38,675 nucleotides of DNA, taken from positions 1 to 38,675 of the IMG/VR virus record IMGVR_UViG_3300046336_000201; one strand, written 5' to 3'. Position numbers and translations under genes: made by a program. Below, one piece after another: positions 15,633-23,606 of the stretch. The notes below the pieces were generated by a model. That model was not told the origin of the DNA. It saw only the letters and a program-made list of their open reading frames with translations, and ran no database searches. The DNA is from a virus. The stretch's first letter is position 1. The number at the start of each line of letters is the position of its first letter.

Positions 15633-15688
15633 GTTGCTCCTTAATAATACAATCCTTTAGTTATCAAGCAGAGTACCGAGAACTCAAA

Positions 15689-16108
15689 ATGACCCGAATT
15701 AACTTAATAGATCCAGTATTACTGACAGATCAACACGCGTTTTCGGAATTCAGGGAATTAAAGATGGTACCCAAATCGCTAATCAGAAGCCTACGAGCTT
15801 TTGGCGTAGAACGAGTACTAGAGCGAATGCCTCCACGGTTCACGCTAAACACCGGCCACGTTTCGTGGTTTTACGACAAGGGTCTTTACTTAGCCAAACG
15901 CTTCGATCAAATTAAACGTGAGTTAGATGTCAGGGGCATCAATTACAACAAAGAGTCGCACTTTGATAGTGATACGTTCATAAATGCTGGACTGTACCTA
16001 GATTGGGTACCAGATCAACGGGACATCGATATTGTTACCGAGCGAATAGACGCTCGAATTGCAGAAAAACCTCACTGGTACCGCTATCGTGGCGTCAATC
16101 TTTGTTGA
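15689..16108 (+). CDS. denV: Pyrimidine dimer DNA glycosylase / endonuclease V (T4 DenV-like)
   Basis: A 139-residue repair enzyme that removes UV-induced pyrimidine dimers and nicks the DNA (T4 DenV has 138). It starts MTRINL, placing the catalytic Thr at position 2. R3, DQH (14-16), E20, R22 and E23 align with T4, and GHVSWFYDKG and EKPHWYRYRG match the T4 regions GHVTFFYDK and RPTWYKYYG. The T4 residue R26, which contacts DNA, is Met here. I chose this ATG because it alone gives the required N-terminal Thr, although the frame is open further upstream. The last 14 bp overlap the convergent gene at 16095. Confidence 0.93.
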   Translation: MTRINLIDPVLLTDQHAFSEFRELKMVPKSLIRSLRAFGVERVLERMPPRFTLNTGHVSWFYDKGLYLAKRFDQIKRELDVRGINYNKESHFDSDTFINAGLYLDWVPDQRDIDIVTERIDARIAEKPHWYRYRGVNLC

Positions 16109-16340
16109 GCTCCTCAAAGTACTCTGGTGAAACAGGGTGTTGCTTACCATCATCCTCTATCGGCCCCCAAACTTGAATTGGACAGTATGAGTGCTTAAGG
16201 CGAACTTTTGCTGGCATAAAACACCCACACTGGTTGCACAACATCAAAGAATTCATCTTGTCACAAGTGCGACACGCCTCTAGTCGAGTAGATGCGTCAT
16301 ATTGAGTTGCAATATAACTACTGACAAATCGTTGCATCAT
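16095..16340 (-). CDS. Small zinc-binding protein
   Basis: An 81-residue protein with CRTCDKMNSLMLCNQCGCFM, a four-Cys zinc module, followed by KVRLKHSYCPIQVWGP. Such short Cys-rich proteins recur in T4-like phages without known function. It overlaps the upstream gene by 4 bp on the same strand (ATGA type), so the pair is probably cotranslated. Its 3' end overlaps denV in antisense by 14 bp. Zinc binding is read from the Cys spacing; a nucleic-acid role is only a guess. Confidence 0.75.
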   Translation of the reverse strand: MMQRFVSSYIATQYDASTRLEACRTCDKMNSLMLCNQCGCFMPAKVRLKHSYCPIQVWGPIEDDGKQHPVSPEYFEELNKD

Positions 16341-16618
16341 AGTGGTTCGACAGAAATAGGATAGCCTCGAAAGTGCAATACATTTTCAGTGAGTGAAAAC
16401 TCACTGTTAGGGAGTTCTGCTTGAATTATCACCAGCTCTGGTTGAGTTAACACAATCTCAATTGGTTGTGTGTGGTAATTAGTGTAAAACACATCAAACG
16501 CTCGTGTTAGTGATAGTTGAGCAGATCCGGCAGCGACAGCGTAATTTGTTGACCGTAATTTAACCCCACCAGTTTTGTTGCCGCAACATGCCCCTCGTGT
16601 CGCAAAAGTAAATCTCAT
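16337..16618 (-). CDS. Hypothetical 93-residue protein
   Basis: It starts MRFTFATRGACCGNKTGG and continues with alternating hydrophobic strands (QPIEIVLTQPELVIIQAELP), suggesting a small beta-rich fold. I do not recognise it. It overlaps the zinc-module gene downstream by 4 bp and follows a strong hairpin after phoH, so these two genes may form a unit of their own. No clear ribosome site is seen before the ATG. Confidence 0.6.
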   Translation of the reverse strand: MRFTFATRGACCGNKTGGVKLRSTNYAVAAGSAQLSLTRAFDVFYTNYHTQPIEIVLTQPELVIIQAELPNSEFSLTENVLHFRGYPISVEPL

Positions 16619-16649
16619 ATTTTGGTTGTTTCTGTACTGTGTAATGTAT

Positions 16650-16688
16650 TTCGCGTAGGGTTAAGGATTAACTATCTCCCTACGCGAA
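16650..16688. other. Strong hairpin between phoH and the downstream pair
   Basis: TTCGCGTAGGG (16650-16660) and CCCTACGCGAA (16678-16688) form an 11-bp perfect inverted repeat. The loop contains a second small stem, GTTAA-GGA-TTAAC. No T tract follows on either strand, so it is not a classical terminator. A protein-binding site, an mRNA processing site or a stability element are possible. Confidence 0.6.
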
Positions 16689-16698
16689 TTATATATGA

Positions 16699-17484
16699 TT
16701 AGGAACGTTCGCTAGCGATGATCCAATCTTTTACAAATCCACTTCGTACGATATCATCGTGAGTAAATTTGATGATGTCGAAACTGGATACGTGTCGGGC
16801 TGTGTTGATTGCATACTCAAAGCCACTGACTTCAGTTCCCTTCTTTGAATGCAAGTCATCCTGCCTAGAATCCCCAATCAACTGAATCCGAGAGTTTTTA
16901 CCGAGACGGGTACACACACTATCAATTTCGTGTTGAGTCATCGATTGGATCTCGTCAACTAGAATGATACAGTTATCGAATGTCAATCCCCGAATGTAGC
17001 TGGTAGTAACAAACTCAATCACCCCCGCCTCTAACATGTCTTCGAATGTTGAAGCTCTCTTGAATAACTTGCTGAAAATTTCTTTGTATGGGGCTTGGTA
17101 GATTTCTTCCTTTTCCTCCCGAGAACCAGGTAAAAAGCCACTAGCACGGGTTGGTACAGCACTACGAACGATAATCAATCTCTTTTGTTCAGTCATCGGG
17201 TTTAGCACATCATTTATAGCCAAGTAACACCCAATAAACGATTTTCCTGTGCCGGCACTGCCAGTGAGTGCGAGATGTGAATCGCTCCGTTGGTACCAAC
17301 ATTGAAATACATCACGTTGTGTATCTGTCAATGGCGACACATCAACACAATCTTTTTCTGTCCACGTTTTTCTCCTGCGGGTTGCGTTTAGTTGAGCATC
17401 TGTCTCTACATTAATAAACTGATCGCGCTTGGTAGTACCAGCGGTAGATCTGCGGGAAAGGGGAGAACTAAGTTTTCGTGCCAT
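16699..17484 (-). CDS. phoH: PhoH-family ATPase
   Basis: A 261-residue PhoH-like P-loop protein. Walker A GSAGTGKS is at 75-82, the switch region VRSAVPTRASGFLPG at 106-120, Walker B ILVDE at 174-178 and the sensor QLIGDSRQ at 201-208. Before the core, LTDTQRDVFQCWYQ matches the family's Q-motif-like part. PhoH proteins are common in phages; RNA helicase-type activity has been proposed for the family, but the phage role is not settled. The N-terminal 45 residues are basic and probably disordered. The ribosome site AAAGGA lies before the ATG. No nuclease domain is fused. Confidence 0.93.
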   Translation of the reverse strand: MARKLSSPLSRRSTAGTTKRDQFINVETDAQLNATRRRKTWTEKDCVDVSPLTDTQRDVFQCWYQRSDSHLALTGSAGTGKSFIGCYLAINDVLNPMTEQKRLIIVRSAVPTRASGFLPGSREEKEEIYQAPYKEIFSKLFKRASTFEDMLEAGVIEFVTTSYIRGLTFDNCIILVDEIQSMTQHEIDSVCTRLGKNSRIQLIGDSRQDDLHSKKGTEVSGFEYAINTARHVSSFDIIKFTHDDIVRSGFVKDWIIASERS

Positions 17485-17563
17485 TCTGATCCTTTAAAAG
17501 TTAATGAGGGCATATAAATAAAAGCACGGACCAAGTACTTCTATCACAAAGCCTACATTACTC

Positions 17564-18052
17564 CTAGAGAGTAAGGTTTGGTACAGCTGTCTGAGCCACC
17601 TTATCAATTTCTTGCTTTTCTTGCGCTGTCGTTTTCTCCAGTTCTGCACAAAGAGCTTGAAGCTTTGTGTCTAATTTGGTAATTTGCCCAACTAATTCTT
17701 GCTTCTTTCCTTGATCTAGTTTTTGAAAATCTGTCAGCAGTGTAGTCAGGGCTGTTAGTTGGGATGGAGATTTTTTGGAAATCTCGACAAGTTTCGCTGC
17801 CACTGACGAATCAGATCCTAATTTTGTGATGTAATTCAACACATCTGAATCCGACAATTTTAATGTTTCTTTGAACTTATCATTTGATATAATAGACAGT
17901 GCAGTAATCAGTTGGGCGATCTGAGTGATTGCAGTTGGCTTCATCACCATAAATTTCTCAGGTGTGTTTAGTGTGCTTAGTACGGTAGGTAGATACGTGC
18001 TATATGCTTCCTGGATGCTCTGTCGCATACTTAAAATGTTGACTAGCTTCAT
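17564..18052 (-). CDS. Helical late protein with capsid-targeting-like start
   Basis: A 162-residue helical protein beginning MKLVNILSMRQSIQEAYSTY. The step I-Q-E/A fits the prohead protease rule seen in other genes here. The rest consists of helices with Leu/Ile heptads (IAQLITALSIISNDKF, QITKLDTKLQALCAELEKTT), so a coiled-coil rod is likely. The ATG at 18052 is chosen over the upstream one at 18106 because a minus-strand AATAAATA box lies at 18079-18086, giving a leader of about 21 nt. It is divergent from the neck gene at 18125. Role inferred: packaged or core protein. Confidence 0.7.
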   Translation of the reverse strand: MKLVNILSMRQSIQEAYSTYLPTVLSTLNTPEKFMVMKPTAITQIAQLITALSIISNDKFKETLKLSDSDVLNYITKLGSDSSVAAKLVEISKKSPSQLTALTTLLTDFQKLDQGKKQELVGQITKLDTKLQALCAELEKTTAQEKQEIDKVAQTAVPNLTL

Positions 18053-18078
18053 GTGGTACAGGTAGTTCGACTGTCGTG

Positions 18079-18099
18079 TATTTATTGCAAAGATAAATA
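18079..18099. promoter_or_regulatory. Back-to-back divergent late promoters
   Basis: AATAAATA on the minus strand (18079-18086) and GATAAATA on the plus strand (18092-18099) are only 5 bp apart and point away from each other. Each lies about 26 nt before a start codon (18052 minus, 18125 plus). Confidence 0.65.
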
Positions 18100-18124
18100 A
18101 GATCATACCAACTACACAATACTA

Positions 18125-21007
18125 ATGGCCGTTTCATTCTTCGACACTCCTGGTGCAATTCGGACCGAAGGAAATACTCAAACCCTAACCTTCACACGAA
18201 CGTCCGATACGACTGGTACTGTTTGCTGGTCACCTGTCCCTCCTACACCCCAGACGGGTTGTGGAACTCCTACTGGTCACTACGCAGGTGGGACACTATT
18301 GGTGAGCACCGCCCCTATAACCCAAGGAGACAAACCCAAGGACGGAACGTGTTGCTATTCAGGTGACAGTAATGTGTCACCTGTGATATTTGCTGGCGAC
18401 AAGATAGGTGCTGCAAAAGTAGTCTGGAGCAGCAATAGCGATACCACGACGGGGTGCGTGAGCGTTACTGGTCTTGAGGCCAGCTGTACCGCTTATTATT
18501 TCGGCTTCTTTGCGATTGATAAAGTGTGCCAGTACAACCAAGGCGGCATATACAGCTATGCACAATCCAGCCCAAGTGCTAGTGAAATCAAATGTACTGC
18601 GGGGTACCAGTGTATACAGACTAATGGAGTCGACCCAGCTGCAACCCTTCCGATTACATTACCTGCACTTAACAACTTTCCCGTCAAATTGAAAGTCGAT
18701 GATAAGGTAATAGATCTCGTTCTCAGAGGATCTGCGCTATCTACATACCAGACGCTTGTTGATGAGTTGAACGAGAGTTGGAAGCATACTGCAATCAACC
18801 AATTTGAACAAAACACTGCACCATATTATGGACAATTCTCGTATGTTGGTGGTTTGTGGTCCCAGTGGAATGGTACTCAGTATAATATTGTAAAACCAGT
18901 GATCTCTAACGCTGATCCAACTGCCCCACTTACTAACTCAGCCTGGTTTGACCTTACAACATCTCAGCTGAAACTCTGGTCTGGTACCGCTTGGGTACCA
19001 CCATCACCTTTATCTCCAGTTATATCGTATGCTAGCGACCCATCCCTACCTAAGTGTGATGACTATTGGTATGACGGTACTACCGCCCACCAGTTTGATG
19101 GTGTTGTGTGGAAAGATGTCGCGACCACAGTAACAGCACTCGATCCCAACAAAGCACCAATGCTCGATTGTACTAACTTCTGGAAATCAGGTGATGTATT
19201 TTTCCGTTGGAATGATAATTCTGATACTTGGACAACGCCAACCGTATTGGTGATGAATACAACTCCCCAAACGATCGCAACAGGGTCACTCTGGTACAAC
19301 CCAATGACCATGGTACTGAGCGTTTGGAACGGTAGTATTTGGGTAGCTACCCCAGCAACTCTATCTACTACAGCTCCAGCATCACCAACTAATCACCAAT
19401 ACTGGATTGACCCACTCACAAAACATTTGATGCAGTATAACTCATCATCAAGCACTTGGGTGAGTGTGACAGCAATTGTGTACCATAAGCAGCCAACTGA
19501 CCTGGCTGTAGCAGATGTGTTATTCAACACCACACTCAACACTCTGAGCGAATGGGATGGGACTACGTGGATCGATATTACAAGTAAACTGTTTATCCAA
19601 ACTACCAATCCCGCCACCAAATCACCCATCACCCAAGGGTCTCTCTGGTACAACACAACACTAGGTCTCTGGTTTAAACTAGTAGGGACTGTTGAAAATT
19701 GTAGTTGGGTCGGGGTAAATGTTCTCCAATCCATCGTGAGTCCGTCCGCACTCACTGCTGGATATTGGTTTAATACCATTACGAGACTTTGGTACGAGAG
19801 AGTTGGATCGACGTGGTCGCAAATATATCCAACATCATCTGTAACAGACCCCACCCAGCCCGTGCTCGGCACAACCTGGTACGATGGTAGTCAACTATTT
19901 CAGCGGGACTCGACTACCACTTGGGTAGTAGTACCATTTTCGACCTCACTATTGGTGATCCCAGTCGGCACTCGATGGTTGAACAGTGCTTCTGGTGCCC
20001 TCAACATTTGGACGGGCAGCACCTGGGATCAAATCACAGCACCCTTTATTGCCGCCTGGAACGAAATCAACAATATCAACATTGTATCTCAATTGTGCGG
20101 CGAGCCGTCAATGATTGAAGTGATCTCATCGCCCCTCCTGTTTATAGACCTTACTTTTACTGCAGGCACTCCAATCCTAGGATTGGATGGCTACTCAGGC
20201 CGTCCTATGACAGAAGAGATAGGTGTAGGAACAGACGGTTCAGTTGATGAGCGTAGAAAAATAATAAACAACCTGTTTACCCGGTTAGGTGCACCGACAG
20301 TCAATGTTGAGTTGTCTCGTGAGCAAATGGACCTTGCTGTTCAAAAAGGTTTAGACTATATTCGCCGTGATTCTGGCGCTGGGAACTCTCGTGCATACTT
20401 CTTCTTGGATCTCAAGCGTGGTCAACAAAATTATCTTCTCACTAGCCGCTCAGTTGGATTCAACACAATTGTAGACGTCTTGAATCTATACCGTACACGA
20501 GGGGGTCTACTCACGAACAACAGTGGTGGTAGTGATTTGTACGGACAACAGTTAGTCCAACAACTATACTCTAGCGGCACATTCGACTTACTATCGTTCC
20601 ACTTGATGTCTTCTTATCAATCTCTCGTCAATAAACTGTTTGTGCGTGAGTTCCAATTTCAATGGACAGAACGTAAGCGATTATTATCGATCATGCGAAA
20701 TATCGGCAACAATGAACGAATCCTGGTCGATGCTGTAATCGAACGCACAGAGCAAGACTTGTTGACTGATAGAATGACGAAAAATTGGATCGAAGATTGG
20801 GCACTATCAGAAGCTATGATCATGCTTGGCAATATGCGGGGCAAGTTCAGCTCACTTGCTGGCGCTGGCGGTAGCATCACATTGAATGCTGAATCTCTCA
20901 AGGCTGAGGCGGTGACGATGCAAACATTGCTGATCTCGGAGTTAGATGACTACGTTGCCTCAGATGTTGAGACATGGGGCATCGGCGCCAGCATCACTAA
21001 AGGATAA
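18125..21007 (+). CDS. Neck protein with long N-terminal repeat extension (gp13-like C-terminus)
   Basis: A 960-residue virion protein. The last 265 residues (from about 695) read as a T4 gp13-type neck domain: NNLFTRLGAPTVNVELSREQ, LDYIRRDSGAG, FFLDLKRGQQNYLL and a helical end with RTEQDLLTDRMTKNWIEDWA. In T4, gp13 seals the filled head and joins it to the tail. The N-terminal 165 residues are Cys-containing and Fn3-like (TTGCVSVTGLEASCTAYYFG). Between 235 and 645 come about eleven repeats of 35-45 residues with the core W(Y/F)...T..L..W.G..W. Such surface repeats suggest an exposed appendage. No Shine-Dalgarno is seen. It is followed 2 nt later by the gp14-like gene. Confidence 0.7.
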   Translation: MAVSFFDTPGAIRTEGNTQTLTFTRTSDTTGTVCWSPVPPTPQTGCGTPTGHYAGGTLLVSTAPITQGDKPKDGTCCYSGDSNVSPVIFAGDKIGAAKVVWSSNSDTTTGCVSVTGLEASCTAYYFGFFAIDKVCQYNQGGIYSYAQSSPSASEIKCTAGYQCIQTNGVDPAATLPITLPALNNFPVKLKVDDKVIDLVLRGSALSTYQTLVDELNESWKHTAINQFEQNTAPYYGQFSYVGGLWSQWNGTQYNIVKPVISNADPTAPLTNSAWFDLTTSQLKLWSGTAWVPPSPLSPVISYASDPSLPKCDDYWYDGTTAHQFDGVVWKDVATTVTALDPNKAPMLDCTNFWKSGDVFFRWNDNSDTWTTPTVLVMNTTPQTIATGSLWYNPMTMVLSVWNGSIWVATPATLSTTAPASPTNHQYWIDPLTKHLMQYNSSSSTWVSVTAIVYHKQPTDLAVADVLFNTTLNTLSEWDGTTWIDITSKLFIQTTNPATKSPITQGSLWYNTTLGLWFKLVGTVENCSWVGVNVLQSIVSPSALTAGYWFNTITRLWYERVGSTWSQIYPTSSVTDPTQPVLGTTWYDGSQLFQRDSTTTWVVVPFSTSLLVIPVGTRWLNSASGALNIWTGSTWDQITAPFIAAWNEINNINIVSQLCGEPSMIEVISSPLLFIDLTFTAGTPILGLDGYSGRPMTEEIGVGTDGSVDERRKIINNLFTRLGAPTVNVELSREQMDLAVQKGLDYIRRDSGAGNSRAYFFLDLKRGQQNYLLTSRSVGFNTIVDVLNLYRTRGGLLTNNSGGSDLYGQQLVQQLYSSGTFDLLSFHLMSSYQSLVNKLFVREFQFQWTERKRLLSIMRNIGNNERILVDAVIERTEQDLLTDRMTKNWIEDWALSEAMIMLGNMRGKFSSLAGAGGSITLNAESLKAEAVTMQTLLISELDDYVASDVETWGIGASITKG

Positions 21008-21009
21008 TA

Positions 21010-22797
21010 ATGAGTATTTTTCTAGATCCTTCTGTTGAAAAAACCATACAACCAAATGAGATTCCAACATCTCTCCAGTCGTCGGAATCTAATTTCATTC
21101 CTCGAAATACATGCACTCCGTCCGATGGCGGGTGCGCACCGTTGCCGCACTTAGTAGAGACTGTAATCGACTCCACAATATCAGCTGGTGGTTGTATATT
21201 GGTACATCCCGGTGGTCAACTGACGTGTCCTGATACGGTAGATTCTAGTGCCTGTTCACCAATGCAGTTGCAGAAGCAAACTGCTGACAATTGCTATATC
21301 AATTCGCTGGTAAATGAGAACTTGAACATCAGTGGAGCAGATGCGTGTGTATTCAAAATGTTGGGTGTTCACCAACAAGGGACACTAATAGACGCCGCCG
21401 GCACTGGGTCAGCTATCGCAAGTGACGCGCTTCCTGACTACCCAGCTGCAAATGCATTTGATCGATTTTCTGCTGGTTGGCAGAGTGATGTGTGTGGCGC
21501 TGGGCTGCTATCATCCTGGTTGGGTTACGACTTCGGGGTACTCAAGCGTGATACTGGACTACAGTACTACTCACGTGAGGCCCACGCCGAGGTGCGCAAA
21601 CACATAACCACAATCGCAATTAAGCAAGACGGTGAGCAAACAAATTGGGTGAAGCGTATCCGGGTAGAGCGTAGTGATGATGGAATTACATGGCGGGGAG
21701 TTGATGTAGTCAACCTACCACAAAACAATGTCCGGAATGTAATATCAATCAAGTCTAGTGTCCCTGCTCGTATGTGGAGAATATCACCAGTGGACGCCAC
21801 TGGAACTACCCACTGGCGTGTAGATACTTTAGAGTTGTTTGAATTTATCCAAACGGATATACGCAATATCCAGGACTCACCACTGTTCCAAGAAAACCGA
21901 GATAGATCTTATTGTACCAATCCCGTCAAGTTAAAGATTCAATACGACTTAGTGGATATCAATACAGAATTATCTCGCTTTGGTATAGATTTGCCTTCAG
22001 CAGTATTCACATTTACAGCAAACTTCTCCGAAACAGTAAAACAATTAGGCCGGGGGTTTATCATTGGCGACGTTCTTGAAATTCCTAGTGAAATTCAATT
22101 CACCTCGGATATGAAAATTATTCGAAAGTATGTTGAAGTATCGGACGTCAAGTGGTCTACTACCGGGTACACACCAGGTTGGGTTCCAATGTTTCAGAAG
22201 ATCGTTGCCCGCCCGATGTTGGCTCGTCAAGAAACACTGGACCTTGTTGGCTCGCTGGAAGGTAACCTGGCCTCTGGATCAGGCACAGGATTCTCCCCTG
22301 GCTCAGATCCATTATTCTCCACATTTGCGCTTGAAGCTAATGAACGGATTCAGATCGCAGCTGATTCGATGACACCCCAGTTGGGCCAAGATCAGAAAAC
22401 GGTTGCTGATATTTCAGAAATACCACAAGAGCACATAACAGCTGCCCTAAACAATGGAGTGAATATAAGCAAGTTGACAACGGACTTTGCTAATCTAGAT
22501 GCTCATGGATTGTATAAGGATGCAATGCCACCAGCTGGTACACCACCCGAGCTATTCACCACAGGTGACACTTCAATTGGCTTCCCACAATTCTCAGTCA
22601 ATGGTGCATATCATCGAGTAACATACGAATCTGTTAGTACAGATCAGATCCCACCTAAGCTATATAGATATAGTGCCAAGAAGAATCAGTGGATCTATAT
22701 GGAATCTGACGAACGGGCGGCACACCAGTCGAATAAAACTAATTTGAAAACCTATATGGTAGATGATCAGCGCATTGCGCTTCAGGATATTAAATGA
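21010..22797 (+). CDS. Neck protein carrying a discoidin-type domain (gp14-like)
   Basis: A 595-residue virion protein between gp13-like and gp15-like genes. Residues about 146-278 look like an F5/8 type C (discoidin) sugar-binding domain: AANAFDRF, SWLGYDFG, RIRVERSDDGITWRGV and ARMWRISP. Residues about 300-420 carry PVKLKIQYDLVDINTELSRF, RGFIIGDVLEIPSE and KYVEVSDVKW, which resemble the barrel part of T4 gp14. The N-terminus is Cys-rich. The C-terminus (LYRYSAKKNQWIYMES) is a further small module. It starts 2 bp after the preceding stop and overlaps the next gene by 4 bp. The gp14 call depends partly on gene order. Confidence 0.6.
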   Translation: MSIFLDPSVEKTIQPNEIPTSLQSSESNFIPRNTCTPSDGGCAPLPHLVETVIDSTISAGGCILVHPGGQLTCPDTVDSSACSPMQLQKQTADNCYINSLVNENLNISGADACVFKMLGVHQQGTLIDAAGTGSAIASDALPDYPAANAFDRFSAGWQSDVCGAGLLSSWLGYDFGVLKRDTGLQYYSREAHAEVRKHITTIAIKQDGEQTNWVKRIRVERSDDGITWRGVDVVNLPQNNVRNVISIKSSVPARMWRISPVDATGTTHWRVDTLELFEFIQTDIRNIQDSPLFQENRDRSYCTNPVKLKIQYDLVDINTELSRFGIDLPSAVFTFTANFSETVKQLGRGFIIGDVLEIPSEIQFTSDMKIIRKYVEVSDVKWSTTGYTPGWVPMFQKIVARPMLARQETLDLVGSLEGNLASGSGTGFSPGSDPLFSTFALEANERIQIAADSMTPQLGQDQKTVADISEIPQEHITAALNNGVNISKLTTDFANLDAHGLYKDAMPPAGTPPELFTTGDTSIGFPQFSVNGAYHRVTYESVSTDQIPPKLYRYSAKKNQWIYMESDERAAHQSNKTNLKTYMVDDQRIALQDIK

Positions 22798-23606
22798 AAC
22801 TACAACACGTATTAGAGGCAGCTGTATTCACCGCCCCCGATTCTTCCAACGGCAGGCGAGCATCTAATCCTACAATCATCGATCCTGATACAGCATCCCA
22901 ATACACCGTATCAATTGAAGTTGACCACGCACTTGAGTTAATCAAACAGCGGTGCTCCGACTCTATTCAAAATTCTCCGTTGTTTAGAGGATTACGGAAA
23001 GTAACAACCGAATATTTTGCAAGCGACTCATCACAGATTGAGCGCCGGTCTCTGGACAATCCAAACCACTACACCAAGCTACTTTCAGCGGGTGGGCTAG
23101 ATAGTTGGAAAAATTACCCACCTCGTGATCGCAGTACGATTTGCACAACTGCAGATACTGGCGAATCTAATGAATATGGAGACACATATGTGGTGTTTCC
23201 AGAGAACGGTACAAAAATTGGCATATGCCCGTCTTATGATTTGTGGGGTAGCTTCAAACCACTCATTCGAGCCGCCAGCCAGAATGTTGATGGAGACTGG
23301 GCTCATAATTTGATCGACCTATTTGATACGATAGATCCAACCAGCACTGGGAATGTGACCGCTCAGTTAGACCAGTCTATTCGCAACTTTTACCCCAATG
23401 TGCCGCTATCGGGCTCCCTGCGAGACTTCCTGGAGAAGTACATGGCTCCAGAGTTCAATAACTTTCAATTAGTTACACCCGCGACTCTGCCAACGTTCGT
23501 GTCAACAACTGAGGTGTTTGATCGAGACTCTCACGAGGTGTGGTTCTCTGGTCGTGCTGTATATGTCCGATATGATATCTGGCAACAAATTAAGGACCAA
23601 CTATAA
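22794..23606 (+). CDS. Putative ADP-ribosyltransferase with capsid-targeting-like start
   Basis: A 270-residue protein starting MKLQHVLEAAVFTAP, a leader with V-L-E/A. The body carries SPLFRGLR near 61-68, RRSLDNPNHYTKLL near 84-97, WKNYPPRDRSTICTTAD near 105-121, EYGDTYVVFPENGTKIGICP and a YDLWGSF end. The order of R (LFRG), an S/T-rich RSTICTT strand and later acidic residues resembles ADP-ribosyltransferase folds, though the catalytic Glu cannot be placed with certainty. T4 packages the ADP-ribosyltransferase Alt and injects it to modify host RNA polymerase. This gene overlaps the neighbours on both sides (ATGA and TAATG) inside the neck operon. Activity is inferred. Confidence 0.55.
   Translation: MKLQHVLEAAVFTAPDSSNGRRASNPTIIDPDTASQYTVSIEVDHALELIKQRCSDSIQNSPLFRGLRKVTTEYFASDSSQIERRSLDNPNHYTKLLSAGGLDSWKNYPPRDRSTICTTADTGESNEYGDTYVVFPENGTKIGICPSYDLWGSFKPLIRAASQNVDGDWAHNLIDLFDTIDPTSTGNVTAQLDQSIRNFYPNVPLSGSLRDFLEKYMAPEFNNFQLVTPATLPTFVSTTEVFDRDSHEVWFSGRAVYVRYDIWQQIKDQL

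Noticed and set aside
15551-15688. Upstream extension of the denV frame
   Set aside because: The frame is open to 15551, but DenV needs the N-terminal M-T-R start at 15689 for its catalytic Thr. The extension also overlaps the divergent gene.
17513-17520. TATAAATA on the plus strand between phoH and the next minus-strand gene
   Set aside because: It matches the late promoter but points into the antisense of the gene at 17564-18052, with no plus-strand gene nearby. It may be chance or an antisense promoter; there is no support for either.
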